The translations under genes were made by a program, and so were the position numbers. A DNA stretch of 24,113 bases from Gnetum montanum (taxonomy: Eukaryota > Streptophyta > Gnetopsida > Gnetales > Gnetaceae): the NCBI GenBank assembly GCA_015680685.1, contig MNCI01030368.1, forward strand, positions 156,299 to 180,411, in the 5' to 3' direction. Positions 1-9,785 of the stretch are shown here, in pieces (the stretch's first letter is position 1; each line of letters begins with the position of its first letter). The notes under the pieces are model-generated. The model was not told the origin of the DNA and made no database searches. It saw nothing but the letters and a program-made list of their open reading frames with translations.

Positions 1-14
1 GCGTCGTTCCCTGT

Positions 15-60
15 GATATCGTGTACGCGATATCGCAGTCTACCATCAAATCTATAAATA
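15..60 (+). promoter_or_regulatory. E0 U3 palindrome and TATA box
   Basis: An inverted repeat at 15-34 has 7-bp arms GATATCG/CGATATC around a 6-bp centre. It lies 18 bp upstream of TATAAATA (53-60), the likely RNA polymerase II core promoter of the LTR. GATATC motifs also recur in E1's U3. Confidence 0.55.
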
Positions 61-227
61 AGAGGCGGCACTCCCCTCATTTCCATATAGAGGTTAGAAG
101 TAGCGAAGCTCTAGCGGATTGATCACCCCAAAGATAGAATATTTTCCATGTGCCCACAGTAGGAGTCCCCCAAGTGAACGGTTCTTTATTCGAGTAGCTT
201 TGTACCTGAACGCAAGTTGTGTACAGC

Positions 228-233
228 AATAAA
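228..233 (+). terminator. Candidate polyadenylation signal AATAAA in the E0 LTR
   Basis: AATAAA lies 175 bp downstream of the TATA box and is followed by GACGAGCTTT, a context seen in the other LTRs of the family. It probably marks the R region. Confidence 0.5.
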
Positions 234-303
234 GACGAGCTTTGTGGATAAGCCTTGTAGTACATGGATAGGTTTATTTAATGTTATTTATTGCTTTCCT
301 AGT

Positions 304-490
304 AACGTGGCTTGAGTACGAATTGGTTACGAGCATTGATGAATGTGTACAGCTAGCCAAGGAATCAGCTACTCATCGCGATTAGATCCTCTCACCCTTA
401 TCTCCTAGAACGTGGGACGAGTACAACTTGATTACGAGCATCTACGGATGTGTACAGCTAGTCAAGGAATCGGCTGCTCATCACACTTAG
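304..490 (+). repeat. Internal direct duplication in the E0 LTR
   Basis: Two diverged copies, about 304-386 and 410-490, are offset by about 105 bp. Both run from ACGTGG through GAGTACRA, TTACGAGCAT and GTGTACAGCTAG to CTCATC. The E3 LTR has only one counterpart, so the duplication looks specific to E0. Confidence 0.6.
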
Positions 491-897
491 GCTAGTTAGG
501 TGCCTCAGTATGACCACTTCGAGCATGTGTGTTACGTGTGGTAATCCCAGTAACAATTAGCATTTGGTAGCCACAATTGCACAGTTCAGGGTGTGTACGG
601 TAAGTGGGAACGGATGCTGATGCTAGGACTTAGTGCTATAGTTCAAGTTAGATTTAGTCTCTCAACCCTTCTCCCCTTAGCATAGGAGATAAACCTGAAA
701 AGACCAAAAAGATCATATACCTTGAACTTACTTAACCATACACTGTGACAACAACAAGTAAGTCTGGGAAGACAACAATTAATTAACCCCAAGTGTTCCT
801 TGCGGCGTTTAGGCATTTAGTCTGCGGAGTTCGACCGGATCGCACATGCTACGCTCATTTCGTATGGTTGAGTGTAGGGGTACCTCGCCACTCATCA

Positions 898-1693
898 CCA
901 ATAATACGTATGTCTTAATCATTGAGGATATTAGTAGTGAGGCTATTTTTGAGACCCAGCCATGAGTGACATGTTTGGGGTCATAAGGCTAATCTGATTA
1001 TAGTAGTAAGGTTATTCCAAGAGCTATCAACAAGTCCCTTTGGTTGTGAGTATAACCAAGACCTAGCCTTTAGAGATGTCTAGTTAAAATATATACTCTT
1101 TGGATTGTTGTTAGACAATTTGTGATATCTTTGAACATTAAAATAATTTAAAGCATAATCTAATGATAGTAGTGCGGTTATTCCATGATTTGATTATTCA
1201 TGTTGATAGTGAGGATAACTAAGACCTAGCCTTCGAAGATGCCTCAATAAAATATACATTCTTTGGATTTTTGGTTTTCTTTTGGATATTTTGATTTCTA
1301 TTAGTTTTTAAAAAGTTTGTTTCATTTTTGGACTTTGAAACATTTTGGAAAACATTTATGGCATTCTAGATCCTAAAACATTTTTGAATATTTTAATGGA
1401 AACCTTTATCCATCCCATAACCTTAAAATTTTCAGCTAGAACCTTTATGCTTCATGAAAAGGAAAATATAATAGCCTTTCTTATTTGAGGGATACTAACT
1501 CCTCCTGAATTTTGATGTAGAGTGCCCAAAGTAGTCATTGAAACATTGAAAGAGGACCATGGAACGAAAGGTGGATCAATTATGTATAATATAGACCCTC
1601 TAAACTTGGAAAATTATATATGTTTAGTTTATATTATTTTTATAAAATGGAAACCCTATACACTTTTGGATATTCATGATGTATATCCAATGG
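898..1693. repeat. Non-coding spacer with a roughly 165-bp direct repeat
   Basis: No gene is visible. Two diverged copies lie at about 989-1106 and 1157-1270. Each has GGTTATTCC, then AAGACCTAGCCTT, then a run ending CTTTGGATT. A weaker partial third copy may lie near 920-965 (AGTAGTGAGGCTATT, then GACCCAGCC). The rest is AT-rich and unrecognised. A 66-codon open frame at 1522-1722 runs into the SINE and has no family feature. Confidence 0.5.
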
Positions 1694-1710
1694 TATATGA
1701 TACAGGTCAT
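1694..1710. repeat. Target-site duplication, left copy (SINE)
   Basis: TATATGATACAGGTCAT matches 16 of 17 positions with 1863-1879 on the other side of the SINE. Confidence 0.65.
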
Positions 1711-1862
1711 GGGTTAGCCTAGTGGTAAAGGCTCTTGATTTGAAAGCTCTAAGTCATGGGTTTAATTTTGGTGGGCAATGCTAAGTTATAAAGATGTAAA
1801 TGGACTATATATCTTAGGGTGTTCCTATATTACAATTATTTTGAGGTTCCAACATCCCACGA
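1711..1862 (+). mobile_element. tRNA-derived SINE copy
   Basis: The element starts GGGTTAGCCTAGTGGTAAAG. It holds a perfect RNA polymerase III A box (TAGCCTAGTGG, 1715-1725) and, 33 bp later, a degenerate B box (GGTTTAATTTT, 1759-1769; consensus GGTTCGANTCC). The body is about 152 bp and is flanked by a 17-bp target-site duplication with one mismatch (1694-1710 and 1863-1879). A tRNA-like head plus long flanking duplications is the mark of a SINE moved by LINE machinery. There is no obvious poly-A or poly-T tail. The decayed B box suggests it is no longer transcribed. The alternative is a tRNA pseudogene, but the duplication spans more than a tRNA. Confidence 0.65.
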
Positions 1863-1879
1863 TATATGATACATGTCAT
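1863..1879. repeat. Target-site duplication, right copy (SINE)
   Basis: TATATGATACATGTCAT pairs with 1694-1710. The 131 bp between this and the E1 LTR hold nothing I recognise. Confidence 0.65.
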
Positions 1880-2135
1880 CACCATGCATATTAAATAGCC
1901 TATAATGAATGATATTATTATGCAAACACATAGTGGGTAGGCCATGTTGGATACATTATTGATGATACACTAGTGACATCCCTATGCATTTAATAAAGAG
2001 AATGCTAGTTTATGAATCATATTTTGCAGGGTTCCAATACTGGATATCTAATATTGAAGCTACAATGTCAGGTATCCGATATTGGGCCTCAAGATGCAAT
2101 GTTGGATATACGATATCACAGGGTTTGTTTCGGCC

Positions 2136-2143
2136 TATAAATA
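2136..2143 (+). promoter_or_regulatory. TATA box of E1 5' LTR
   Basis: TATAAATA lies in a CCTATAAATATAG context identical to that of the 3' LTR copy. Confidence 0.6.
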
Positions 2144-2413
2144 TAGTGCTTGGGCAAAAAAATTCCATATAATTTTTGTCATAGCATAGTAAAGCTCTTA
2201 TAGTTTCTTTTCTCTAGAGTTAAAATATTTTCCAAAGTGCTTGCAACAAGAGTCATTGAGTGTATGAATCTTTATTCGAGCACTATTGTACCTAAGCACA
2301 GTAATGTGTGTAGAAACAAAGACAAGCTTTCTAATCAAACCTTGCAGCACCTTGGCTAGCTTAAATATTTTATTCATGCATTTAATGTTTTATGTAATTT
2401 CTTTTAATGCTTC

Positions 2414-2507
2414 CAAGCAATTAAGCCAAAGTAAGCTAATTAGATTAAATAATATTTAANACAAGCAATTAAGCCAAAGTAAGCTAATTAGATTAAATAA
2501 TATTTAA
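2414..2507. repeat. Single-N join with 46-bp direct repeat
   Basis: 2414-2459 and 2462-2507 are identical and flank a lone N at 2460. The single-copy 3' LTR equivalent (about 11935-11965) shows no such duplication. This looks like two contig ends joined without merging their overlap. Confidence 0.8.
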
Positions 2508-2944
2508 TTACTTAAGCACATAAGTATAACTGCTTTGAGTATGCATATGACTTTGATAATTCCAACAACGCTTAACATTTGGTAACCTAACAACATTATA
2601 CGTGTTCAAGATGTGCATTAAAAGTGAGATTGAATACTTATGTTAGGGTAGTTAATTATTAATTAGTAATAAAAGTAATTAAAGTGGTGCATAAATTAAG
2701 TTTAACTTGTTGTTAATTGTAGACAAATAAAATATAAAATAATAAAAATCACGTGTCTCAATTATACTTAACCATACAATTAAGCTTCACAAGTGTAGTT
2801 GAGAAGACAATGATTGTCATGATTAGAGTTCATGTCTTGGAACCAGTGTACTTAAGAACTTAAGGTCTACAAAATTCAACCAAATTATCCATGAACACTT
2901 GTGATTCATACGGTTGGGTGTAGGGGTACCTCGTTGCTCATCAT

Positions 2945-2964
2945 TGGTGCCATTGCTGGGGACC
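2945..2964 (+). promoter_or_regulatory. E1 primer-binding site (tRNA-Asp type)
   Basis: TGGTGCCATTGCTGGGGACC lies one base after the LTR end. From memory, the complement of plant tRNA-Asp(GTC) 3' end plus CCA is TGGCGCCGTTGCCGGGGATC. Of four differences, three fall at CpG sites as CG to TG or CA. Athila-type elements typically use tRNA-Asp to prime minus-strand DNA. Confidence 0.75.
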
Positions 2965-3205
2965 TTCAGTTGTCACATGCACTATCTAGGACTTAGTAAA
3001 AAATTATTCAAGATCTTTGGAAAAAATCCTAAAGTCATATCATACATTAAAATAACTACAATAATTTTACGAAACACATTGCATTTCTTACTTTCTAACA
3101 TAATATGTCTTCTTCTCACAGGAGTGATTCTCTACCCAAGTCTAACTAAGTAAAGCAATAGGTGCCCCAAAACTATAGAGTGGTATATGATCATCCTAAT
3201 GAATN
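2965..3205 (+). other. E1 leader between PBS and gag
   Basis: This is AT-rich leader sequence with no recognised gene. A 79-codon open frame at 2914-3153 begins inside the LTR and spans the PBS, so it is chance. The segment ends at a single N (3205). Confidence 0.5.
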
Positions 3206-3257
3206 AAGCAATAGGTGCCCCAAAACTATAGAGTGGTATATGATCATCCTAATGAAT
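3153..3257. repeat. Single-N join with 52-bp direct repeat
   Basis: 3153-3204 and 3206-3257 are the same 52 bp (AAGCAATAGG through CCTAATGAAT) on either side of the N at 3205. This is an unmerged contig overlap, not biology. Confidence 0.8.
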
Positions 3258-6210
3258 ATGTACCCAATTTCACCTTCTTCCTACACCAAAATGAACTACT
3301 ACGATGGTGAAACATGAAGGGCAACACTGTGTTGCCACCCGATCAATCCATTCCTACAATGCTCCACCAAACTCTTATGTGATTGGGCCTCTAAGGACTT
3401 CATGCTGAGTATGTTGTGTAGGATAGTGACACCAAGGATTATCATTCCATTAAGGCAATATGTCTAAGGGATTAATAGCTAGAGCAACATTACAAATCTG
3501 CAAAGGGGAAGTGGTTTAATGATTCTCCATACCTGACGTACCAAAGAGATGGTGGAGAGTCCTTCTTTGGGGGTTTTCCATTTGGTGAAACTCCTCTCTT
3601 TAACTTTAGTGAAGAAGGTCAAAACTAGAATTTATAGTTCATGGTCCATAATCCATGTTTGAGCAAGAATGGATCCAATGACAAAGGAGGAACCAAGGAG
3701 GAGATTCATGGTAGGGATGTGGACAAGAAACATGATCATGATTGTGGTCATAGCCACCGAAGAAGGGGTGGCAGACACTATGATGATGCTAGTCCTTCTT
3801 CCTCTTCACCTTCATTATCATCTTCTCCCGCAGGTGCAATCATGATGGAGGTGACTGATAAGACTGAGATGATCATAGGGACCATTGGACAAGTTAATAT
3901 CTGGGGTGTAGACATTCAAGAAATATCTACCATCATGAATGAAGGAGTAATAGAGGACATCATAGGCACCAAAATCATGGCCTCGATGAGCCTTTTCTTG
4001 CTACCCAATGCATGTTAAACATTGTAGAGGTAGTGATAATTCCTATAAGGCACATTAAGGATAGTTAGATTAAGAAGCTAGACATGAACAATATCCCTAG
4101 GTTCAAAGGGGAATATAACTCAAATTCACAAAACCATCTTCAAGCTTTCCATGATGCTTGTGCCTTGCAAAATATAGAAAATGATTGGCAAAAGCTTAAG
4201 TTGTTCCACAAGACACTCATTAAAGAAGCAAAAATTTGGTACCTATTCTTAGAACCAAAATCAATTAGACAGTGGAGTACAATGCTCAAACTATTCAATG
4301 ATAAATATCAAACGTACTTTCGAGTGTTCAATTTGAGGAGGTAGATCCAAGGATGGAAACAAGGGATACATGAACCCTTAGATGCCACCATGGACTAATA
4401 CTATTTGTTATTGCATAGATGTCTTGTCCATGGTTATTCTCAATTGGAATAACTTCACCACATTGTAGATAGGCTCCAATTAGAAATGAGAAAAATTCTT
4501 GGACTCTATGCCTAAAGGTAGATGTCAAAATTAAGAGCTCATCATGGTCTTGATGAGCCTTTGCTTGCTACCCAATGCATGCTAAACATTGCAAAGGTAG
4601 TGAAAATTACTACAAGGCTCATTAAGGATAGTTAGATCAAGAAGTTAGACATGAACAATCTCCCTAGGTTCAAATGGGAATATAAATTAAATCCACAAAA
4701 TCATCTTTAAGCTTTCCATGATGTCTGTTCCTTGCAACATATAGAAAATGACTGGCAAAAGCTTAAGTTGTTTCATAGGATACTCATTAAAGAAGAAAAA
4801 AGTTGGTACCACTCCTTAAAACCAAAATCAATTAGATGGTGGAGTACAATGCTCAAACTATTCAATGATAAATATCAGACGTACTTTTGAGTGTTCAATT
4901 TGATGAGGAAAATCCAATGATGGAAACAAGGACACATGAACCCTTAGATGCCACCATGGGTTGATAGTATTTGTTATTACACAGATATCCTAGCCATGAT
5001 TATTCTCAATTCAAATAATTTTTAAACATCGTAGATGGGCTCTGATCAGAAATGAGGAAAACTCTTGTAGTCTATGCCTATGGGTAGTTGTCAAAATTAA
5101 GAGCTCATCAAATCCAAAGGTTGATTAAGTAGGTAGTAAAAGAAGGAGAGTTGAGGAAACACAAAAGTGTACAAGAATACAATTACAATCCTTCCATTCG
5201 CAAGAGGGAGGTTTAATTTTATGATAGTGAGGATGAATCATCACTTGATAAGGTGGTGAACCATCAGAGCTTGCCAATTCAAAAATGCACCTCTGGAATT
5301 TCAACTAAGGTAGATCAATTATGGGACTCCATGAATAGTAGATTTCATGCTATCCTAAAAATTGCTAAAGAGTCCAAAGAACAAGGTAGTCATCATGATC
5401 ACAAGAGATGAAAGGAAGCTGAACATGCCAATCAAAGGGGTAAGAAGGACAAGATTTATGCAATAGAGGAAGTTGTGGAAACCAAATTAGATGATGGTGG
5501 TGGATGTAACATTTACCAATATGAACATCCTAAAGGATGTTAACCCATCATTTCATACTTATAAGAGTCTGGGGTGTATGCTCTAAATCCACGACTATCA
5601 AGAAAGAAAACACCCAAAAAATTACCTTATCCTCAAGGAAATCCTATGTAGTTCTATCAACAACAATAGTATTATCCAAGTGGAATTCCACCACAACCAT
5701 ATGAGTAGTATCAATAATGGTAGCAACCACAATCATGGGTGCTATCACTACCAAGGTAGTAATACCCTTATAGACAACCTAATCCATATGGGTATTATGT
5801 TTAGCAACCCCTATCTCCACATGACTCTTCTAGTCACATTTCTACTTTCCACCATTATTACTACCCTCTCAAATATTATTGAACTCATTATCCACATTCA
5901 AGAAGGGATACCACTTTTTATCCTTATCCTTTTTCTATTCATGCACCTATTCCTCCACCCTCAACATAGTTACTTCCTACTCCATCTATTCAAGATGAAA
6001 TTCTAGCCTAACTACAGCAACACAACACAACCAATCTCGTTAATCTAGAACCAATTCATCAACCAAGTGGTTCATATAATAGATCATGGAAAAGACATTT
6101 TTTCGAACCTAATAGTCCATCTAAGCCTTCACATACACACATAGTTGGCAACCCTACTTCTCTGTCTCTTTCTATATCTAATTACTTCTAGCTTTCTTCA
6201 AACCAAATAC
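3206..6210 (+). pseudogene. E1 gag pseudogene (capsid, zinc-knuckle region, Pro-rich linker)
   Basis: Gag would form the virus-like particle. The start is unclear. Conceptual frames match E2's gag in order. An N-terminal part (YVPNFTFFLHQ, about 3250) is in one frame to about 3830, with an Arg/His then Ser-rich stretch at 3755-3830. The frame then shifts. From 3985 (DEPFLATQCMLN) it runs through MNNIPRFKGEY (4084) and LQAFHDACALQNI, the retrotransposon capsid fold, to a stop near 4342. The core is tandemly duplicated (see separate entry). Further on come the KVDQLWDSMN region (about 5310), a knuckle remnant ending EHPKGC (about 5520-5540; E2 has CEIC at the same place) and a Pro/Tyr/Gln-rich linker (about 5620-6200). 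Many stops make it dead. The open frame at 5680-6006 is the linker read in the wrong frame. Confidence 0.75.
3974..5106 (+). repeat. Tandem duplication of the gag capsid core
   Basis: Unit 1 is 3974-4540 (567 bp, exactly 189 codons) and unit 2 is 4541-5106 (566 bp). Both start ATCATGG, contain ATGCATG, TAGACATGAACAAT, CAATGATAAATATCA and GAACCCTTAGATGCCACC, and end TCAAAATTAAGAGCTC. A 1-bp deletion in unit 2 (ACAAGGACACATG against ACAAGGGATACATG) accounts for the length difference. ATCA occurs at both borders and at the junction, suggesting microhomology. E2 has a single copy at this place. The two copies have diverged visibly, so the event is old. Confidence 0.85.
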
Positions 6211-6219
6211 CATCCAGGA

Positions 6220-6740
6220 TCCATATTGTTATGCTTACTCATATTGTATTTGATTGGATCCGTGCTAGGAACCTTCCTAGGAAACTAGTTGATCCTTGGA
6301 GTCCTCTTATTTATTTATAGATTACTAGAAATGAACCATGTAAAGATCTTCTTGATTTAGGTTCTAGTCTGAACTTGATTTCTCATCAAATGTATATTAC
6401 CTAGAACCTATCACCTCTTAAGAAGAAAAATATCTAATTAGAATTGGTAGACCAGTCCATTACTATTCCATTGGAACTAGTAGAAGACATTATGACCACT
6501 ATTTATGGGTGGTCTTACCCTATTGATTTCCTAGTAATCAAGGTTGAGAACTATAAAGGAAATTTTCCAATAATCATGGGGAGGACATGTCTATGCACTA
6601 TTGATGCAAGAATGAGCATAAGAGATCTTTCTTGAAAATATCTAAGAAAAATGCACTTGGAAAGATTAAGAAGAAGTGAGTTCCATGCATCACATATAGT
6701 GATACAAGGTGCAATTGCATGTAGAAACTAAAATTCATTA
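6220..6740 (+). pseudogene. E1 pol: aspartic protease domain
   Basis: This domain would cleave the Gag-Pol polyprotein. The frame reads RARNLPRKLVDPWSPLIYL before a stop, then LLDLGSSLNLISHQMY (catalytic Asp codon 6354-6356), then VDQSITIPLELVEDI and FPIIMGRTCLCTIDAR (6444-6635). The DLGSS form in place of DTG is typical of the Athila side of Ty3/Gypsy. E2 keeps the same order with close wording. At least three in-frame stops interrupt the domain. The stretch from about 6636 to 6740 matches E2's region after protease (HIVIQGAIACRN against TYSDIGCTCMQ) and has no assigned function. Confidence 0.75.
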
Positions 6741-8660
6741 AACATGCATCTAGTTCTGCATGTAGGTAGTGTGCACTTGAAGTAGATATTCAAAGGTGTC
6801 TATACCTAGCAATCAAAAAACAAGAGGGCACCTACTGGTTGACTACTAATTTTGAAAGCAGCACACTTTGCATGGAACCTACTAAAAGCCTAACATGTGC
6901 TTATGTTGTAGGAATGGATGAACTAGAGCAAGTTCATCACCAACTCTTTGATAATGCAAATGATGATACCTATTGGGGAGAGTTGGAAATTCTTAAAAAT
7001 TTTAAACAAGAGTCCCTTAAGTTAAATAATCTACTTGCCAGCATGGAATATGCATTCATGAAAAATAGAAATCTAGTAATAATCAATGTGAATCTTACTC
7101 TTAAATAGAAATAGATACCACTGAATTTCGTTGAAAAATGGTCAACAAACTTTTCTTCATCATATCTTGAACTCACAAGAATTGATCATAGGATATGCTA
7201 GCATCATATCTACACCAACTAGCCATGAAGCTAAAGAGGTAGCCACAAAGGTGATTGAACCCCAAATTGAAGCAAATCATCAAGGACGAAATCAAATAAC
7301 TCCTCAAGGTAGGGTTTATTTATTCCATTATGAACAGTAAGTGGGTTAGTCCACTTGTGATTGTACCAAAGAAAGGTGGAAAGTGGTGGGTCTGCATTGA
7401 TTTTTAACTATTGAACATGGCAATGTTCAAGGAACATTTTATGTTGCCATTTGTTGATCAAGTATTAGATATCATATTTAGGTATTGCTATTATGGTTTT
7501 CTAGATGGTTATAGTGGTTATAACCAAATCCAAATCATGCTAAAGGAACAAGCCAAAAAAACATTCATGAGTCCCTCGAGGACATTGCATATTGCAATAT
7601 GCCTTTTGGTCTATGTAATGCTCCTGCTACATTCCAATGTCTAGTCTTAAGCATCTTTCAGCAGTAAATTGGTAGTGGAGTTGAAGTCTTAATGGATGGA
7701 TTTTCCACTTATGGCACTACATTTGAGCAAGTCTTGGACTACCTTAAGCAAGTACTAAAAAGATGTATGAAAACAACTTTGCATCACAATTAGCAAAAGA
7801 GCCATCTCATGGTCCAAGAAACCATTGTATTAGGGCACCGAATCTCACAAGTAGGAATTGAGGTTAACCTTGAAAAAATAAGGGTTATCCAAAGAATTTC
7901 TCACCAACCAAAAATCATCAAAGATGTTTGATCATTCCTTGGATAGACTAACAACTACCAATGATTCATAGAGAATTTCTCTAAGATTGTAAAACTATTA
8001 GTTGAGCTAACAAAGAAAGATGTTCCCTTCATCTAGATCAAGGAATGTGAAAAAGCATTTCAACAACTAAATAAAAAACTTGTAGAAACTCCAATTCAAT
8101 AATTACTTGACTGGTCCAACCATTTCATGTTATGATAGATGTATTAAACTATGCCTTGGGAGCTATGCTTATGTAGTTAGATGATAAGAAATGTCCATGT
8201 TACATCCACTACATAAGCTAAAGCATTGTGGGTGCACAATTGAACTACACCACCACAAAAAAAAATAATTGATGGTAGTGGTATTTTCTCTAAAAACATT
8301 CAAGCATTATGTGCTTGGATACAAAGTGTTTGTGCACACAAACTAGAGTGCCATTTGCATCCACATAAATAAGCTAATGGTAAGCCCCCATGTCATACAA
8401 TGGCTAGTGATCTTATAAGAATTCAATTTTACAATGGTAGATCGAAAAGAAACTAAGAATGTGATCATTGACCACTTGTCTTGGTTGCGATGGAATAACA
8501 TAAAGAAGGAAAGCCCACTATCTGATCTATTTCCTGATGAACTCCTCTTTTCCAAGGCTATAATTAAATAATTCACCACTAAGCCTAAATGGTATGATAG
8601 CATTCTCACCTATCTTCTCACTCAAGAGATGCTACAAAGGTTGGACCACCGAAAGAAATA
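6741..8660 (+). pseudogene. E1 pol: reverse transcriptase and RNase H remnants
   Basis: RT would copy the element's RNA, and RNase H would remove the template. A connector (CMEPTKSLTCAYV, from about 6860) leads into LEILKNFKQESLKL (6990) and MEYAFMKNRNLVIINVNL. RT follows: WVSPLVIVPKKGG (about 7340), a Phe-Lys-Glu-His-Phe block, then FLDGYSGYNQI (7498-7530, catalytic Asp 7504-7506). A frameshift near 7590 puts MPFGLCNAPATFQ in another frame. The YxDD box reads VLMDGF, with the second Asp now Gly (7698-7700). VLGHRISQVGIEVNLEKI follows at about 7835. RNase H is weak but ends with the expected DHLSWL (8470-8487). Stops are frequent. Confidence 0.75.
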
Positions 8661-9535
8661 ATAGTTTCTTCACTAGGTAAAATGCTTCATGGAGATCAAT
8701 GGACACCTCTACAAGGTGTGTGCCAATGGCTTAGTTTGTTGGTATGTCCCTAATGCTGATTAACTACACATTCTTTAGGATGCTCATGAAAGTCCTTGTG
8801 GATGCCACTATTCTTAGAGATGCACTACCATTAAAATCGTGATGGCAAGGTACTATAGGCCAACAATATTTAGGCATGCTCACCAATTTGTGCACTCTTG
8901 TGAATGCTACCAATGAGATGATGGAATGACCACTCAAATTGAGGGACGTCAATAGTGGATCCAACCACTAAAACCCTTCGACATATGGAGCACTGATTTC
9001 ATGGGTTCCATCACACCCATGTTAGATGGAAAGGTGTACATCATAGTCATTGTTGACTATTGTACAAAATGTGTAGAAGCAATAATCATCACTGAATGTA
9101 CATCTTCTACTGTTGCTTGGTTTGTATAATAGAATGTTGTAAATAGGTTTGATATGCCACATGCATTAATTTCTACTAATGAAATCCACATTATAGGCAC
9201 TACCTTTTGAAAGCTTATGCAATTCTTAGAGGTTGAACATAAACCAACAACACCTTACCACCCCCCAGCCAATGNCAAATTTCAACCAAGAGATAAGGTC
9301 CTCTACTAGAATCCCACATACAGACCTCAATGAACTAAGTTCCAGACATTGTGAAAAAGGACCTTATATCATCTTTGAAACTTTCCCTTCTAGGGTCATG
9401 TTCATCTATAAACCTAAGAGCCCAGACAAGAAACAGCTGGTCAACATACAAGTCATCAAACCTTTCCATGAGCCTAAGCAAGCTAGTGCAACAAATGCCT
9501 CATTGGATGGACAACCACACTCAATCTTTTAGATC
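8661..9535 (+). pseudogene. E1 pol: integrase remnant
   Basis: Integrase joins the cDNA to host DNA. A zinc-binding start is visible: DAHESPCGCHYS with His codons at 8785 and 8806, then SCECYQ about 30 residues on. E2 shares the CECYQ spelling. The core has WSTDFMG (first catalytic Asp 8995-8997), but the second Asp position reads ISTNEIH (Asp to Thr, 9175-9177). The third acidic residue is missing because a single N at 9275 drops about 340 bp relative to E2. After the N comes the C-terminal part (RDKVLY; GPYIIFETFP; IYKPKSPDKK; IKPFHEP), ending near 9530. No chromodomain is recognisable. Confidence 0.75.
9275..9275. other. Single-N gap hiding about 340 bp
   Basis: Left of the N, the frame stops at the YHPPAN motif of integrase; right of it, the RDKVLY motif begins. 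In E2 the same two points lie about 340 bp apart (about 15895 to 15555). Unlike 2460 and 3205, no flanking duplication is present. Confidence 0.6.
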
Positions 9536-9593
9536 TCCTCCTTTCAACATAGTTTTGGGGGAGATGGCCAGCCTTGCTAACTATATAAGTGAC

Positions 9594-9785
9594 TCAATTT
9601 TTCATCTTTTTTTTTACACATTTTTGTTTTACATCATGTTACTTTTACAACTTTTTATTTTACACATTCTTTATCTTACACCTTTTTGTTTTTACATTAT
9701 CAATTTTTTCCAATTTTTGTTTTACAACATCATTAGTACATTTTATTTTTGTAAAATATTTTACAATTTCTTGTAGATTTTCCTT
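9594..9785 (+). repeat. T-rich low-complexity tract with TTTTTGTTTTACA repeats
   Basis: The tract repeats variants of TTTTTGTTTTACA (9621-9633 and 9714-9726). E2 has the same word twice, inverted (15178-15190 and 15210-15222), in a shorter tract at the same place. The Phe-rich open frames here are composition artefacts. Confidence 0.65.

Larger units (their letters stand above)
1..897 (+). mobile_element. LTR of Ty3/Gypsy element E0 (left edge at or beyond window)
   Basis: This is a plus-strand long terminal repeat. It has a palindromic U3 stretch, a TATA box at 53-60, AATAAA at 228-233 and the family U5 terminus (GGGGTACCTCG then CTCATCA, ending at 897). The same terminus closes E1's 5' LTR and, inverted, opens the LTRs of E2 and E3. 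The sequence after 897 (CCAATAATACG) is not a tRNA-Asp-type PBS, so this is a 3' LTR of an element lying to the left, or a solo LTR. By eye it is closest to the E3 LTR: both carry a similar block around GTGTAC and CACTTAGGCTAG, and both have AAATAAGAG at the TATA box. It keeps more CpG than E1. Confidence 0.8.
2011..2943 (+). mobile_element. E1 5' LTR
   Basis: It is colinear with 11518-12371: both start ATGAATCATATTTTG and share CCTATAAATATAG, TTTTGTCATAGCATAG and ATATTTTCCAAAGTGC. It ends GTAGGGGTACCTCG then CTCATCA at 2943, directly before the PBS. U3 carries repeated GATATC/ATATTG motifs. The AATAAA seen in the other LTRs is AACAAA here (about 2325). Confidence 0.85.

Noticed and set aside
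1711-1785. Functional tRNA gene
   Set aside because: The A box is good, but the B box is decayed and no cloverleaf acceptor stem could be paired. The flanking duplication encloses about 152 bp, fitting a SINE.
2914-3153. 79-codon ORF spanning the LTR/PBS junction
   Set aside because: It starts in U5 and runs through the PBS into the leader; E2 has no counterpart.
5680-6006. 108-codon plus-strand ORF with membrane-like C-terminus
   Set aside because: This is a wrong-frame shadow of the Pro/Tyr-rich gag-pol linker, which E2 supports in another frame.
8343-8609. 88-codon minus-strand ORF
   Set aside because: It is antisense to the RNase H remnant, whose plus-strand frame ends with the expected DHLSWL motif.
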